NCBI GenBank assembly: GCA_025352435.1
Contig: JANXTN010000107.1
Coordinates: 1-13,837 of the forward strand
Direction: 5' to 3'
Origin: Ferruginibacter sp.
Lineage (GTDB): Bacteria; Bacteroidota; Bacteroidia; Chitinophagales; Chitinophagaceae
Length of the DNA stretch: 13,837 nucleotides
The notes under the pieces were generated by a model. It saw only the letters and a program-made list of their open reading frames with translations. It was not told the DNA's origin and did not search any database. The first letter of the stretch is position 1. The number at the start of each line of letters is the position of its first letter. The translations under genes were made by a program, and so were the position numbers. Positions 6,654 to 13,837 of the stretch are shown in pieces.

Positions 6654-9257
6654 TTAATAAATTATTTTCTCATTTCTGAAAACTACCGTACCATCAAAAA
6701 CATCTACGATCACCGGGGAAGTTCTATCCACATATCCCCCTAAAATTTTTTTACTTAATTCGTTAACAATTTGTTTTTGTATAAGTCTCTTAAGCGGTCG
6801 TGCCCCAAATTGTGGATCGTATCCATTATCAGCCAAGTAATCCAAAGCGTAATCCGTGAAATCTAACTCAATTCCATTCTTAGCCACCAATCTTTTTAAT
6901 TCTTCCAATTGTATCGTGATTATGCCTTTTATTTCCTTTTTCATCAGCGGCTGGAACATAATGACTTCATCAATCCTATTCAAAAATTCAGGGCGAATGG
7001 TCTGTCTTAGCAAATTGAGCACTTCAACTTTTGTTTTTTCAACTACCTCTTCCTTATTATTCTCATCTACATTTTCAAAATTCTCCTGAATTATTGCACT
7101 ACCCATATTACTGGTCATGATAATAATTGTATTCTTAAAATTTACGACCCGACCTTTATTATCTGTCAATCTTCCATCATCCAATACCTGCAATAAAATG
7201 TTGTATACATCAGGATGCGCTTTCTCAATTTCATCGAGCAAAACAACGGAGTAAGGTTTTCTGCGAACCGCTTCTGTCAGTTGTCCACCTTCATCATAAC
7301 CTACATAACCCGGAGGTGCTCCAACCAATCTGCTCACAGAGTGTTTTTCCTGGTATTCGCTCATGTCTATTCTTGTCATCATGGCGTCATCATCAAAAAG
7401 ATATTCAGCTAAGGCTTTTGCCAGCTCGGTTTTACCAACACCAGTCGTACCAAGAAAAATAAATGATCCAATTGGTTTACGTGCATCCTGCAAACCTGCA
7501 CGACTCCTACGTATAGCATCAGCAACGGCTTCAATTGCTTCTTCCTGCCCTACAACTCTCTTGTGCAATTCATCTTCCAGGTTCAATAATTTCTCTTTTT
7601 CGCTTTGCAACATTTTTGAAACAGGTATGCCGGTACTTTTTGCAACTGCTTCTGCAATATCTTCTGCATCTACTTCTTCTTTCAGCAAACGCCTTTCAGA
7701 AAGCACAGATAAATCTGCAGTCAATTTTACTATTTCTTCTTCCTGACTTTTCATTTTACCGTAACGGATCTCCGCAACTTTTCCATAATCGCCATCTCTT
7801 TCTGCCTGCTCTGCCTGAGTTTTCAAGTTTTCCATAGTAGCCTTCCCATTTTGAATCTTATCAACCAATTCTTTCTCTTCTTTCCATTTGGCTTTATATG
7901 TATCCCGTTCAACAGATAAGTTGGCAATCTCGGTATTTAAAAACTTGAGTTTGTCCTCATCATTTTCTCTTTTTATTGCTTCCCTTTCTATTTCTAACTG
8001 GCGAATTTGTCTTTCCAACCTATCCAACTCCTCGGGCATAGAGTTCATATCTATCCTGAGTTTAGCAGCACTTTCGTCCATTAAGTCAATAGCTTTATCT
8101 GGTAGAAAACGATCCGTCATATACCTGTTGCTTAACTCCACGGCAGCAATTATAGCTTCGTCTTTTATACGAACGTGGTGATAGGTCTCGTACCTATCTT
8201 TCAAACCTCTCAAAATAGATATAGCATCCTCAACCGTTGGCTCATCAATCATAACCTTTTGAAAACGCCTTTCTAAAGCTTTGTCTTTTTCAAAATATTT
8301 TTGATACTCCGCAAGTGTGGTAGCTCCTACTGCTCTTAACTCTCCTCTTGCTAACGCAGGCTTTAAAATATTTGCTGCATCCATGGCGCCATCGCCACCA
8401 CCTGCACCTACAAGTGTGTGTATCTCATCAATAAATAAAATGATTTCTCCATCAGCTGCAATTACTTCCTTCACAACCGCTTTTAGTCTTTCTTCAAATT
8501 CACCTTTGTATTTTGCCCCGGCAATCAATTGCCCCATATCCAAAGCAAAAATTATTTTGGATTTAATGTTTTCGGGAACATCTCCATTTACGATTCTAAT
8601 GGCCAAACCCTCTGCGATAGCGGTTTTACCTACACCAGGTTCACCAACCAAAATAGGATTATTCTTGGTACGTCTACTTAAAATATGCAATGTCCGGCGT
8701 ATCTCTTCGTCCCTTCCAATCACAGGATCGAGCTTGCCTGAACGAGCCATTTCGTTAAGGTTTTTCGCATATTTATTTAATGAGTTGAACTGCGTTTCCT
8801 GAGTAGCAGAATTTATGGTCTCGCCTTTGCGTAATTCTTTAATAGATGCAATTAATCCTTTCTCCGTGAGCCCTGCATCTTTTAATAATTTTGCAGATAC
8901 ATCATTGCCTTGTAAAATAGCCAGCAACAAATGCTCGGGATTTATGAATTCATCACCAAAGGATTTCAACACCGCATTTGCTCTTAAGAAAACATTGTTT
9001 GCTTCTCTCCCCATAGACTGTGCAGGTTCGCCAGAAACAACAGGTAACTTTTTTATGAGCTCGTTTAATTTGTTGGAAACAAGATTTACGGTTACGTTGT
9101 TTTTTTTAAGTAGATAGTCTATGGATGAATCTTCGGTGTCAATGAGTGTCTTCAACAAATGCTCTGTTTCAATATTTGGGTTTTTATTATTGAAGGCAAT
9201 TTGCTGTGCCTGTTGCACAGCTTCTGAAGCTTTTACTGTGAAATTGTTTTGCGCCAT
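6654..9257 (-). CDS. clpB: ATP-dependent chaperone ClpB
   Basis: ClpB is a cytoplasmic hexameric AAA+ disaggregase that pulls polypeptides out of heat-shock aggregates together with DnaK/DnaJ/GrpE. The 867-residue length is standard. Domains in order: Clp N-domain (about 1-150, with NIETEHLLKTL and NPEHLLLAIL repeats), and NBD1 with Walker A GEPGVGKT (205-212), pore loop around KYKGEFEER and Walker B ILFIDE (ending 278). The coiled-coil middle domain follows (about 405-525, rich in Glu/Lys/Arg and absent from ClpA/ClpX). NBD2 has Walker A GTTGVGKT (603-610), pore motif GYVGYDEGG and Walker B VVLLDE, and the C-terminal D2-small domain contains GARPLKR. No ClpP-binding loop is obvious. ATG 9255-9257 gives the expected MAQNNFTVKASEAV start. 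No CIRCE element is present; a perfect palindrome lies 15 bases upstream. Confidence 0.97.
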   Translation of the reverse strand: MAQNNFTVKASEAVQQAQQIAFNNKNPNIETEHLLKTLIDTEDSSIDYLLKKNNVTVNLVSNKLNELIKKLPVVSGEPAQSMGREANNVFLRANAVLKSFGDEFINPEHLLLAILQGNDVSAKLLKDAGLTEKGLIASIKELRKGETINSATQETQFNSLNKYAKNLNEMARSGKLDPVIGRDEEIRRTLHILSRRTKNNPILVGEPGVGKTAIAEGLAIRIVNGDVPENIKSKIIFALDMGQLIAGAKYKGEFEERLKAVVKEVIAADGEIILFIDEIHTLVGAGGGDGAMDAANILKPALARGELRAVGATTLAEYQKYFEKDKALERRFQKVMIDEPTVEDAISILRGLKDRYETYHHVRIKDEAIIAAVELSNRYMTDRFLPDKAIDLMDESAAKLRIDMNSMPEELDRLERQIRQLEIEREAIKRENDEDKLKFLNTEIANLSVERDTYKAKWKEEKELVDKIQNGKATMENLKTQAEQAERDGDYGKVAEIRYGKMKSQEEEIVKLTADLSVLSERRLLKEEVDAEDIAEAVAKSTGIPVSKMLQSEKEKLLNLEDELHKRVVGQEEAIEAVADAIRRSRAGLQDARKPIGSFIFLGTTGVGKTELAKALAEYLFDDDAMMTRIDMSEYQEKHSVSRLVGAPPGYVGYDEGGQLTEAVRRKPYSVVLLDEIEKAHPDVYNILLQVLDDGRLTDNKGRVVNFKNTIIIMTSNMGSAIIQENFENVDENNKEEVVEKTKVEVLNLLRQTIRPEFLNRIDEVIMFQPLMKKEIKGIITIQLEELKRLVAKNGIELDFTDYALDYLADNGYDPQFGARPLKRLIQKQIVNELSKKILGGYVDRTSPVIVDVFDGTVVFRNEKIIY

Positions 9258-9271
9258 ATTTTTGTATTGAA

Positions 9272-9286
9272 AGAGGAACTTCCTCT
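9272..9286. repeat. Perfect 15-base palindrome upstream of clpB
   Basis: AGAGGAA-C-TTCCTCT is a perfect 7-1-7 inverted repeat ending 15 bases before the clpB ATG. Three G/C pairs per arm make it less likely to be chance than the AT-only repeats here. It could be an operator for clpB or for the divergent hydrolase gene. It does not match CIRCE. Confidence 0.45.
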
Positions 9287-9378
9287 GTGTTTAAACTTAT
9301 TGTATTTTACAAAGTCTGCTCAACCGGAAAATATGTATAAGTCATGCAAAATCACATCCAAACAAAATTGTAGAAATT

Positions 9379-9462
9379 ATGTCAGTTTCCTTTCGCTCAA
9401 CATGCCTCAATTGCAGTCTGATATTGGGTTTCCTGCTATTTTATCAGTTTTGTACCGCATAA
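9379..9462 (+). pseudogene. Signal-peptide fragment of the serine hydrolase, cut by in-frame TAA
   Basis: ATG 9379 opens a 27-codon reading frame starting MSVSFR and ending LLFYQFCTA before TAA at 9460-9462. It has the shape of an export signal: a short basic start, a hydrophobic core (LILGFLLFY) and a small-residue cleavage site. It is in the same frame as the hydrolase that continues from 9463 (YNFTQTDKWLKEN). In this window other signal peptides end in A-Q, so the stop sits exactly where Gln is expected; one C-to-T change of CAA to TAA would explain it. Alternatives are a sequencing error or a separate short peptide. Confidence 0.65.
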
Positions 9463-9510
9463 TATAATTTTACTCAAACTGATAAATGGTTAAAAGAAAA
9501 CACAGCTGAA

Positions 9511-10494
9511 ATGGGCGGACGATCTACTCTTTTAATATTGAAGGGCGGGAAAATAATTTACTCAAACTCTGTGAATGAGCTTAGCAGAAAACAACAATTC
9601 GTAGGAAAAATAATTGCAAAAAGAAAAGGTTTAGATGAAAGTGGAATAACAAAAGACTTTGGCCCTGAAAGTAAAATAGCAATTGCGAGCTGCAGTAAAT
9701 GGCTGAGTGCAGCGTTAATAATGACTTTTATAGATGACGGGAGTTTGAAACTTAACGATACAATTGGAAAATTCCTTCCAATATTTTCAAAAAATGGAAA
9801 AGGAGGAATTATGATTGCTGAGTGCTTGAGCCATACCATAGGCATAAATTCAGAAGATTTAAAGGAAAGCATGCGCAGTTTTAAAACTGCTGCAAATATG
9901 GATGAGGCCATGGATGAAATTGTACAATTACCGTTAGATAGCAAACCAGGAGAAAGTTTCAGATACAGCAATATTGGTCTGCAAACAGCCGCCGCGGTAA
10001 TTGAAAAAATAAGTGGGGAGGATTTTAGAACGCTATTTGCCAAGCGTATTGCCGCAAAGTGCGAAATGAAAAACACAGATTTTGGTAACAGTCCCGTTCC
10101 TTTACCTGCAGGTGGTGCTTTTAGTACGCCTAAAGATTATCTACAATTTTTGGAAATGATTTTAAATGAGGTTCAATACAAGGGTAAAAAAGTATTGAGT
10201 AAAAATGCAGTCATCGCTATGCAAACTAACTTCACAAAAGGAAAGAAAATTATATACAGTCCGGAAGAAGCAGTTTTTTGGAATTATGGCTTTGGAGAAT
10301 GGATAATGAGTGATGTACAACAGGGTGAACGTTCAGATGCGGTATTAAGCCCGGGACTATTTGGGTCATTCCCATGGATTGATAAAAAGAAAAAATATGC
10401 GGCGGTGCTGTTTACTTTCAATATCAAAAGTAAAGGGAGAGGCGAGAAATATAAGGCTTTGAAAAATATAATTGATACTGCAATTGCAAACTAA
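9511..10494 (+). CDS. Beta-lactamase-fold serine hydrolase (class C/penicillin-binding-protein-like), probably disrupted at its 5' end
   Basis: From ATG 9511 the product has 327 residues and carries the core of the class C beta-lactamase/esterase family: the nucleophile motif SCSK (Ser60-Lys63), followed by a helix and the DDGSLKLNDTIGKFLP segment, then YSN (Tyr152). A C-terminal SPGLFGSFPWID strand stands where HxG or KxG normally lies. The family acts on cell-wall peptides, esters or beta-lactams; the substrate cannot be told. The coding frame clearly begins before ATG 9511, since in-frame codons 9463-9510 read like mature protein. They join, across a TAA, to a signal peptide beginning at 9379. 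As it stands, translation from 9511 would give a cytoplasmic protein, so the gene may be a recent pseudogene. The rest of the frame is intact. It diverges from clpB. Confidence 0.8.
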   Translation: MGGRSTLLILKGGKIIYSNSVNELSRKQQFVGKIIAKRKGLDESGITKDFGPESKIAIASCSKWLSAALIMTFIDDGSLKLNDTIGKFLPIFSKNGKGGIMIAECLSHTIGINSEDLKESMRSFKTAANMDEAMDEIVQLPLDSKPGESFRYSNIGLQTAAAVIEKISGEDFRTLFAKRIAAKCEMKNTDFGNSPVPLPAGGAFSTPKDYLQFLEMILNEVQYKGKKVLSKNAVIAMQTNFTKGKKIIYSPEEAVFWNYGFGEWIMSDVQQGERSDAVLSPGLFGSFPWIDKKKKYAAVLFTFNIKSKGRGEKYKALKNIIDTAIAN

Positions 10495-10505
10495 TCCAAA
10501 AGAAA

Positions 10506-10532
10506 TGTTGTAAATAATTTACTTTTACAACA
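10506..10532. repeat. Perfect 9-9-9 inverted repeat ending one base before the outer-membrane gene
   Basis: TGTTGTAAA (10506-10514), a 9-base spacer, then TTTACAACA (10524-10532) form a perfect inverted repeat. One base later the ATG of the barrel protein starts. A -7-like TACTTTTA (10520-10527) overlaps the right arm. It may be an operator over the promoter or an RNA hairpin at the start codon. No T-run follows on the plus strand, so it is a poor terminator for the hydrolase. Confidence 0.5.
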
Positions 10533-10533
10533 A

Positions 10534-11343
10534 ATGAAGCACATAAAAAAATTACTCCTTTCTTGTATCATACTTCTTGCAACAAGTTTAGCATTTGCCC
10601 AAAAAGGAAAATTCCTAAAAGGTATGTATTTGCAATGGGGTTACAACACAGAATGGTATACAAAAAGTAATATCCATTTCAAATTAAGCAACGGAGATAA
10701 CTTTATTCTTCACAATGCCAAGGCTCATGATAAGCCGGATATAGATGCTATTTATAAAGCACCTAAAGAAATCTCAATCCCTCAGTACAATTATAGAATT
10801 GGCTTTTATTTAAATGATGCTAAAACAAAATCAATTGAATTAAATTTTGACCACATAAAATACGTGGTTACTGATGGGCAAAAAGTAAGAGTGACAGGTA
10901 ATATTGCAGGTTCGCAGATAGACGCTGACAGTATTTTAGACCCTCAAAGATTTCTTCATTTTGAACATACGGATGGTGGTAATTTATTGCATATAAACTA
11001 CGTGCAACAAAAGACCCTTGCCATGAATGCAAGTAAAACAAGACCTTTAGTAAACCTCATTTGGAAAGCAGGAGCAGGAATAAATATCCCACGTACAGAT
11101 TTTACTTATCATGGGGATAGGTTCAACAATGATTTTCATGTGGCGGGTTATAATCTTAGTGGTGAGGCAGGAGCAAGATTTTATGTTTCTAAGAGATTGT
11201 TTTTTGAAGGGACTGCAAAAACGGGCTATGTACGCTATATTAATGCGTTGGTAAATACAACCACAGCAAAAGGTAACAGGGCATCCCATGGCTTTGGTTA
11301 TTTTGAATTGATAGGGTTGATAGGTTACGATTTTAAATTTTAG
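10534..11343 (+). CDS. Secreted outer-membrane beta-barrel protein, function unknown
   Basis: The 269-residue product starts with a clear signal peptide (MKHIKKLLLSCIILL, then SLAFAQ, about 22 residues). The mature part is rich in alternating polar and hydrophobic strands with many Tyr, Gly and Phe. Its last strand, roughly ELIGLIGYDFKF, ends in Phe, as needed for insertion of barrel proteins by the BAM complex. The stretch FKLSNGDNFILHNAKAHDKP (about 50-69) looks conserved in character, but I cannot name the family. No lipobox, no TonB-box or plug domain, and too short for a TonB receptor. A small barrel of eight or so strands anchored in the outer membrane is the best reading. The start codon is fixed by the signal peptide. 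queG starts 15 bases after its stop and could be cotranscribed. Confidence 0.75.
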   Translation: MKHIKKLLLSCIILLATSLAFAQKGKFLKGMYLQWGYNTEWYTKSNIHFKLSNGDNFILHNAKAHDKPDIDAIYKAPKEISIPQYNYRIGFYLNDAKTKSIELNFDHIKYVVTDGQKVRVTGNIAGSQIDADSILDPQRFLHFEHTDGGNLLHINYVQQKTLAMNASKTRPLVNLIWKAGAGINIPRTDFTYHGDRFNNDFHVAGYNLSGEAGARFYVSKRLFFEGTAKTGYVRYINALVNTTTAKGNRASHGFGYFELIGLIGYDFKF

Positions 11344-11358
11344 AGAATATTATTAAAA

Positions 11359-12282
11359 TTGAACCAAACCCATCATACAAAAATTGTAAAACAAACTGCT
11401 ACATTATTGGGTTTCGATTTTTGTGGAATTGCAACTGCAGGTTTTTTGGATGAAGATGCCCGTAGACTTGAGACATGGCTAAACAAAGGAATGCATGGTG
11501 ACATGCAGTACATGGAAAAGCATTTTGATCTGCGAACCGATCCCTCAAAACTTGTGTCTGGCGCAAAATCTGTAATCACTCTCCTCCTCAATTATTTTCC
11601 AGAAAATTTTCAAGATGCAGATGAACCCAAAATTGCAAAATATGCATACGGAGACGATTATCATAAAGTAATCAGAAAAAAACTAAATCATTTTTTATTC
11701 TTATTGAGAGAAAAAATTGGGGAAATAAATGGGAGGGGATTTGTAGATAGCGCACCGGTTCTAGAAAGAAGTTGGGCGCAAAAAAGTGGACTTGGTTGGA
11801 TAGGGAAAAATGGAAATCTGATAAATAAAAAGCAAGGATCTTTTTTCTTCATAGCATCACTTATAACCGATTTGCAATTAAATGCAGATGAGGCCTTGGC
11901 AAAAGATTATTGTGGTACCTGTACAAGATGCATAGATGAATGCCCCACGGATGCGATACTTCCTGATAAAATTGTTGATGGCAGTAAATGTATTTCTTAC
12001 TTTACGATTGAATTGAAAGATGCGTTAATACCGGAGAAAATGAAGGGAAAATTTGATGATTGGTTGTTTGGTTGTGATGTATGCCAGGATGTGTGTCCAT
12101 GGAATAGTTTTTCTAAAAATACTACGGTAAAAGAATTTACACCGACCCATGAAATTTTACATTTCACAAAAAATGACTGGGAAGAACTTACACTAGAGAA
12201 ATTCAAAATTGTTTTTCAAAACTCGCCGTTAAAGCGAAGTAAATATGCGGGGATAAAAAGAAATCTACAATTTTTAAAGTGA
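11359..12282 (+). CDS. queG: Epoxyqueuosine reductase QueG
   Basis: QueG uses cobalamin and two [4Fe-4S] clusters to reduce epoxyqueuosine to queuosine in tRNA wobble position 34, the last step of queuosine synthesis. The 307-residue length fits the short form without the HEAT-repeat tail. The N-terminal half carries [11 protein letters not shown] and [21 protein letters not shown], typical of the cobalamin-binding domain. [22 protein letters not shown] contains the proposed proton donor Asp130. The ferredoxin-like part has C185-C188-C191-C195 ([12 protein letters not shown]), C211, and C239-C242-C246 ([10 protein letters not shown]), all eight cluster cysteines. The start is TTG 11359; no ATG exists between the upstream stop and the conserved region. 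It lies 15 bases after the barrel gene and stops one base short of the convergent SRPBCC gene. Confidence 0.95.
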   Translation: MNQTHHTKIVKQTATLLGFDFCGIATAGFLDEDARRLETWLNKGMHGDMQYMEKHFDLRTDPSKLVSGAKSVITLLLNYFPENFQDADEPKIAKYAYGDDYHKVIRKKLNHFLFLLREKIGEINGRGFVDSAPVLERSWAQKSGLGWIGKNGNLINKKQGSFFFIASLITDLQLNADEALAKDYCGTCTRCIDECPTDAILPDKIVDGSKCISYFTIELKDALIPEKMKGKFDDWLFGCDVCQDVCPWNSFSKNTTVKEFTPTHEILHFTKNDWEELTLEKFKIVFQNSPLKRSKYAGIKRNLQFLK

Positions 12283-12283
12283 T

Positions 12284-12811
12284 CTACTGATGGCTCTCAA
12301 CATAGATTTTTAAAGAAGTTAATGCTGACTGAAAACCTGAACCAGACATTTTTTCTATAAAAATTCCGCTAAATTTTTCCCATGGATACCATTTAAGTTT
12401 TGTAATGGATGTCCACTGCACCTGCATGTTTCCCTGCTCCTGCACTTCTCTTAGAGATAAAATATTCTCCACATCATCTTCGCCTTCGCTTTGCAGTAAA
12501 ACTTTTATAAATGGAAAACTTCTTTCAACAATTACAATTTTTACCTTTCTGTTATTACTCTCCCACGCAGCATAATCATTCACATTTGTGGTAGACGAAG
12601 AGAAGGATATCTTATTGCTATCCTGTACAAAAACCGGGTGCCAATGTTTCCAATTTTTAAGATCTGCAATTTCATTGTACAACCTTAAAGAATCTGCCTG
12701 CACGGTCTCTGCACGGGTTGTTACAATTCTACTTGGTATGAGCAAGGAAATAAGCGTCAAAAAAACAAACAGCCCGACAAAAACTATTAAACCACCTTTT
12801 ACCATTTTCAT
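12284..12811 (-). CDS. Membrane-anchored SRPBCC-fold (START/polyketide-cyclase-like) protein
   Basis: The 175-residue product begins with a basic N-terminus and one hydrophobic segment (about residues 6-25), which is either a membrane anchor or an uncleaved signal. After it, IADLKNWKHWHP has the Trp-x-x-Trp-x-Pro pattern that opens many SRPBCC domains, and VQWTSITKLKWYPWEKFSGIF followed by a long C-terminal helix (EKMSGSGFQSALTSLKIYV) fits the end of that helix-grip fold. Such domains bind hydrophobic ligands; no ligand or enzyme activity can be assigned. Its ATG follows the TAA of the upstream permease with no base between, so the two are almost certainly cotranscribed and perhaps translationally coupled. 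The tail-to-tail gap to queG is a single base, with no separate terminator visible. Confidence 0.7.
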   Translation of the reverse strand: MKMVKGGLIVFVGLFVFLTLISLLIPSRIVTTRAETVQADSLRLYNEIADLKNWKHWHPVFVQDSNKISFSSSTTNVNDYAAWESNNRKVKIVIVERSFPFIKVLLQSEGEDDVENILSLREVQEQGNMQVQWTSITKLKWYPWEKFSGIFIEKMSGSGFQSALTSLKIYVESHQ

Positions 12812-13837
12812 TTATTCCCATTTAAAAGCCTTTACAGCTACAGCGTAAACAATAATCCCCCATAGAATTAAAACCCCAATTTCAAATTTTACATCCCACA
12901 GATTCATACCTTCAAATGCAACGCTACGCATTGCTTTATTTAGGTAAGTCAACGGTAATACATTTGATATTGGCTGTAACCATTTAGGAAAATTATCAAT
13001 AGAGAAAAAAGTGCCACTTAATAAAAATTGAGGTAGCGTTATCAAGTTCGCCAGTGGTGGTATGGTACTATCGCTTTTCGCTAGTCCGCTTATAATAAAT
13101 CCAAACCCCATAAAAATTAATAACCCTAAAAAACTTAATACAAGCATTTCAAGTAAGGTTATCAAGCCATGAACCAATGTAAAACCAAAAAATAAATATC
13201 CGGCCCCAATGATTACAATAGCAGTGATCATTTGAAAAATAACTCGGCTAAGTCCTTCGCCTAAAATGATATGAGTTTTGCTGATAGGCGTTGCAAAAAA
13301 ACGTTTTAGAACCAATGTGTTTCTCAAACTAAAAAAAGTAAACGCTACGCCAAAAACCCCTGCGCTCAAAAGAGAAAACCCTAATTGCCCTGGTAAGATA
13401 AAATCGATGGTTTTATATTGTCTTATCACAGCAATGTCTCTCGGCACATTAAAATCAAAATTAGCATAAGTAGGTCTGTTCTGATATTTTGCATTGCTGA
13501 GTTCGTTTATTTTGCTTTCCAGCAGCGCTTTAAATTGCGGCCAACGATCGTTGCTGGATGTAGTACTTTTAAACTGCACTGTATAGGGTGTTGAGGTACC
13601 TGTTGTTTTGATAATATTTAAAACCCCCGCTATTGAGCCTTTTTGTTGTGCCGTTTTCAGTTCTGCTACATTGTATTTTAATATTTTTACATTGGAAGAA
13701 TTTCTTAAGGAGGCGTACAGTTCATTTGTTGTATCTGCTCCATCTGCCATTACAATTTTATACGATTGCATTCCACTGCCGCCGCCAATAAACCCAAATA
13801 CTATTATAAAAACGAATGGAAAAACAAAACTAAATAC
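12812..13837 (-). CDS. ABC-2 type transporter permease, N-terminus cut by window edge
   Basis: This is the membrane subunit of an ABC-2 exporter; the ATPase is expected nearby, outside the window. The frame stays open to base 13837, and the codons before ATG 13771 encode FVFPFVFIIVFGFIGGGSG, the end of the first membrane helix, so 13771 is an internal Met and the true start lies beyond the edge. After a large extracytoplasmic domain of about 140 residues come five further hydrophobic segments. Family landmarks are LVLKRFFATPISKTHIILGE in the cytoplasmic loop and NFPKWLQPISNVLPLTYL before the last helix. The large loop after helix 1 matches the DrrB/YhfI-like drug or lipid exporter layout; the substrate is unknown. 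The stop TAA directly touches the ATG of the SRPBCC gene. Confidence 0.9.
   Translation of the reverse strand, partial: VFSFVFPFVFIIVFGFIGGGSGMQSYKIVMADGADTTNELYASLRNSSNVKILKYNVAELKTAQQKGSIAGVLNIIKTTGTSTPYTVQFKSTTSSNDRWPQFKALLESKINELSNAKYQNRPTYANFDFNVPRDIAVIRQYKTIDFILPGQLGFSLLSAGVFGVAFTFFSLRNTLVLKRFFATPISKTHIILGEGLSRVIFQMITAIVIIGAGYLFFGFTLVHGLITLLEMLVLSFLGLLIFMGFGFIISGLAKSDSTIPPLANLITLPQFLLSGTFFSIDNFPKWLQPISNVLPLTYLNKAMRSVAFEGMNLWDVKFEIGVLILWGIIVYAVAVKAFKWE

Noticed and set aside
7363..8802. Several plus-strand frames of 97-161 codons inside clpB
   Set aside because: All are shadows of clpB, which has complete domain motifs across the region.
9258..9378. CIRCE heat-shock operator upstream of clpB
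   Set aside because: No TTAGCACTC-N9-GAGTGCTAA pattern or close relative is present.
9249..9467. 72-codon open frame on the plus strand between clpB and the hydrolase
   Set aside because: It overlaps the clpB start, has no family features, and lies in a different frame from the real signal peptide at 9379.
13278..13469. 63-codon plus-strand frame opposite the permease
   Set aside because: Antisense shadow of a clear ABC-2 permease.
12812..13771. Complete permease of 319 residues starting at ATG 13771
   Set aside because: The frame continues open to the window end and encodes a membrane helix before this Met, so the gene is cut by the edge.
1..13837. CRISPR array, insertion sequence, phage, toxin-antitoxin or new defence system
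   Set aside because: No spaced direct repeats, transposase, integrase or nuclease motifs were seen; genes are housekeeping or envelope types with even base composition.

Overview
The window looks like ordinary chromosomal DNA from a member of the Bacteroidota, most likely in or near the Chitinophagaceae (inference). The evidence is AT-rich DNA, signal peptides ending in Ala-Gln, start codons without Shine-Dalgarno sequences, promoter-like TTTG-N20-TAnnTTTG elements, and a type III glutamine synthetase. I see no tRNA, rRNA, CRISPR array, insertion sequence or phage gene.

Layout. Bases 1-323 hold the 5' end of purL on the minus strand, with its promoter near 449-480. Divergent from it is an unrecognised multi-pass membrane protein (532-1776). 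glnN, the type III glutamine synthetase, follows at 1904-4099 with a clear promoter and a strong terminator. Next is a secreted transglutaminase-fold protein (4183-5136), which ends tail to tail, with an 11-base overlap, against a DUF1905/YdeI-like gene on the minus strand (5126-5644). Also on the minus strand are a DsbA-like protein with a lysine-periodic tail (5714-6457) and clpB (6654-9257). On the plus strand come a beta-lactamase-fold serine hydrolase whose signal peptide is cut off by an in-frame TAA, an outer-membrane barrel protein (10534-11343) and queG (11359-12282). The window ends on the minus strand with an SRPBCC-fold membrane-anchored protein and an ABC-2 permease that runs off the edge.

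How the genes relate. These are mostly independent housekeeping and envelope genes rather than one pathway. purL uses ammonia derived from glutamine and glnN makes glutamine, but they are separate transcription units. The permease and SRPBCC genes abut stop to start and are probably one operon.

I found no convincing new multi-gene system. The points most worth a second look are single-gene oddities. One is the nonsense codon exactly at the signal-peptide junction of the serine hydrolase. Another is the DsbA-fold protein with SxxC in place of CxxC and lysine at every fourth residue of its tail. A third is the transglutaminase-fold protein that lacks the catalytic Cys and His. There are also several perfect inverted repeats just upstream of start codons.
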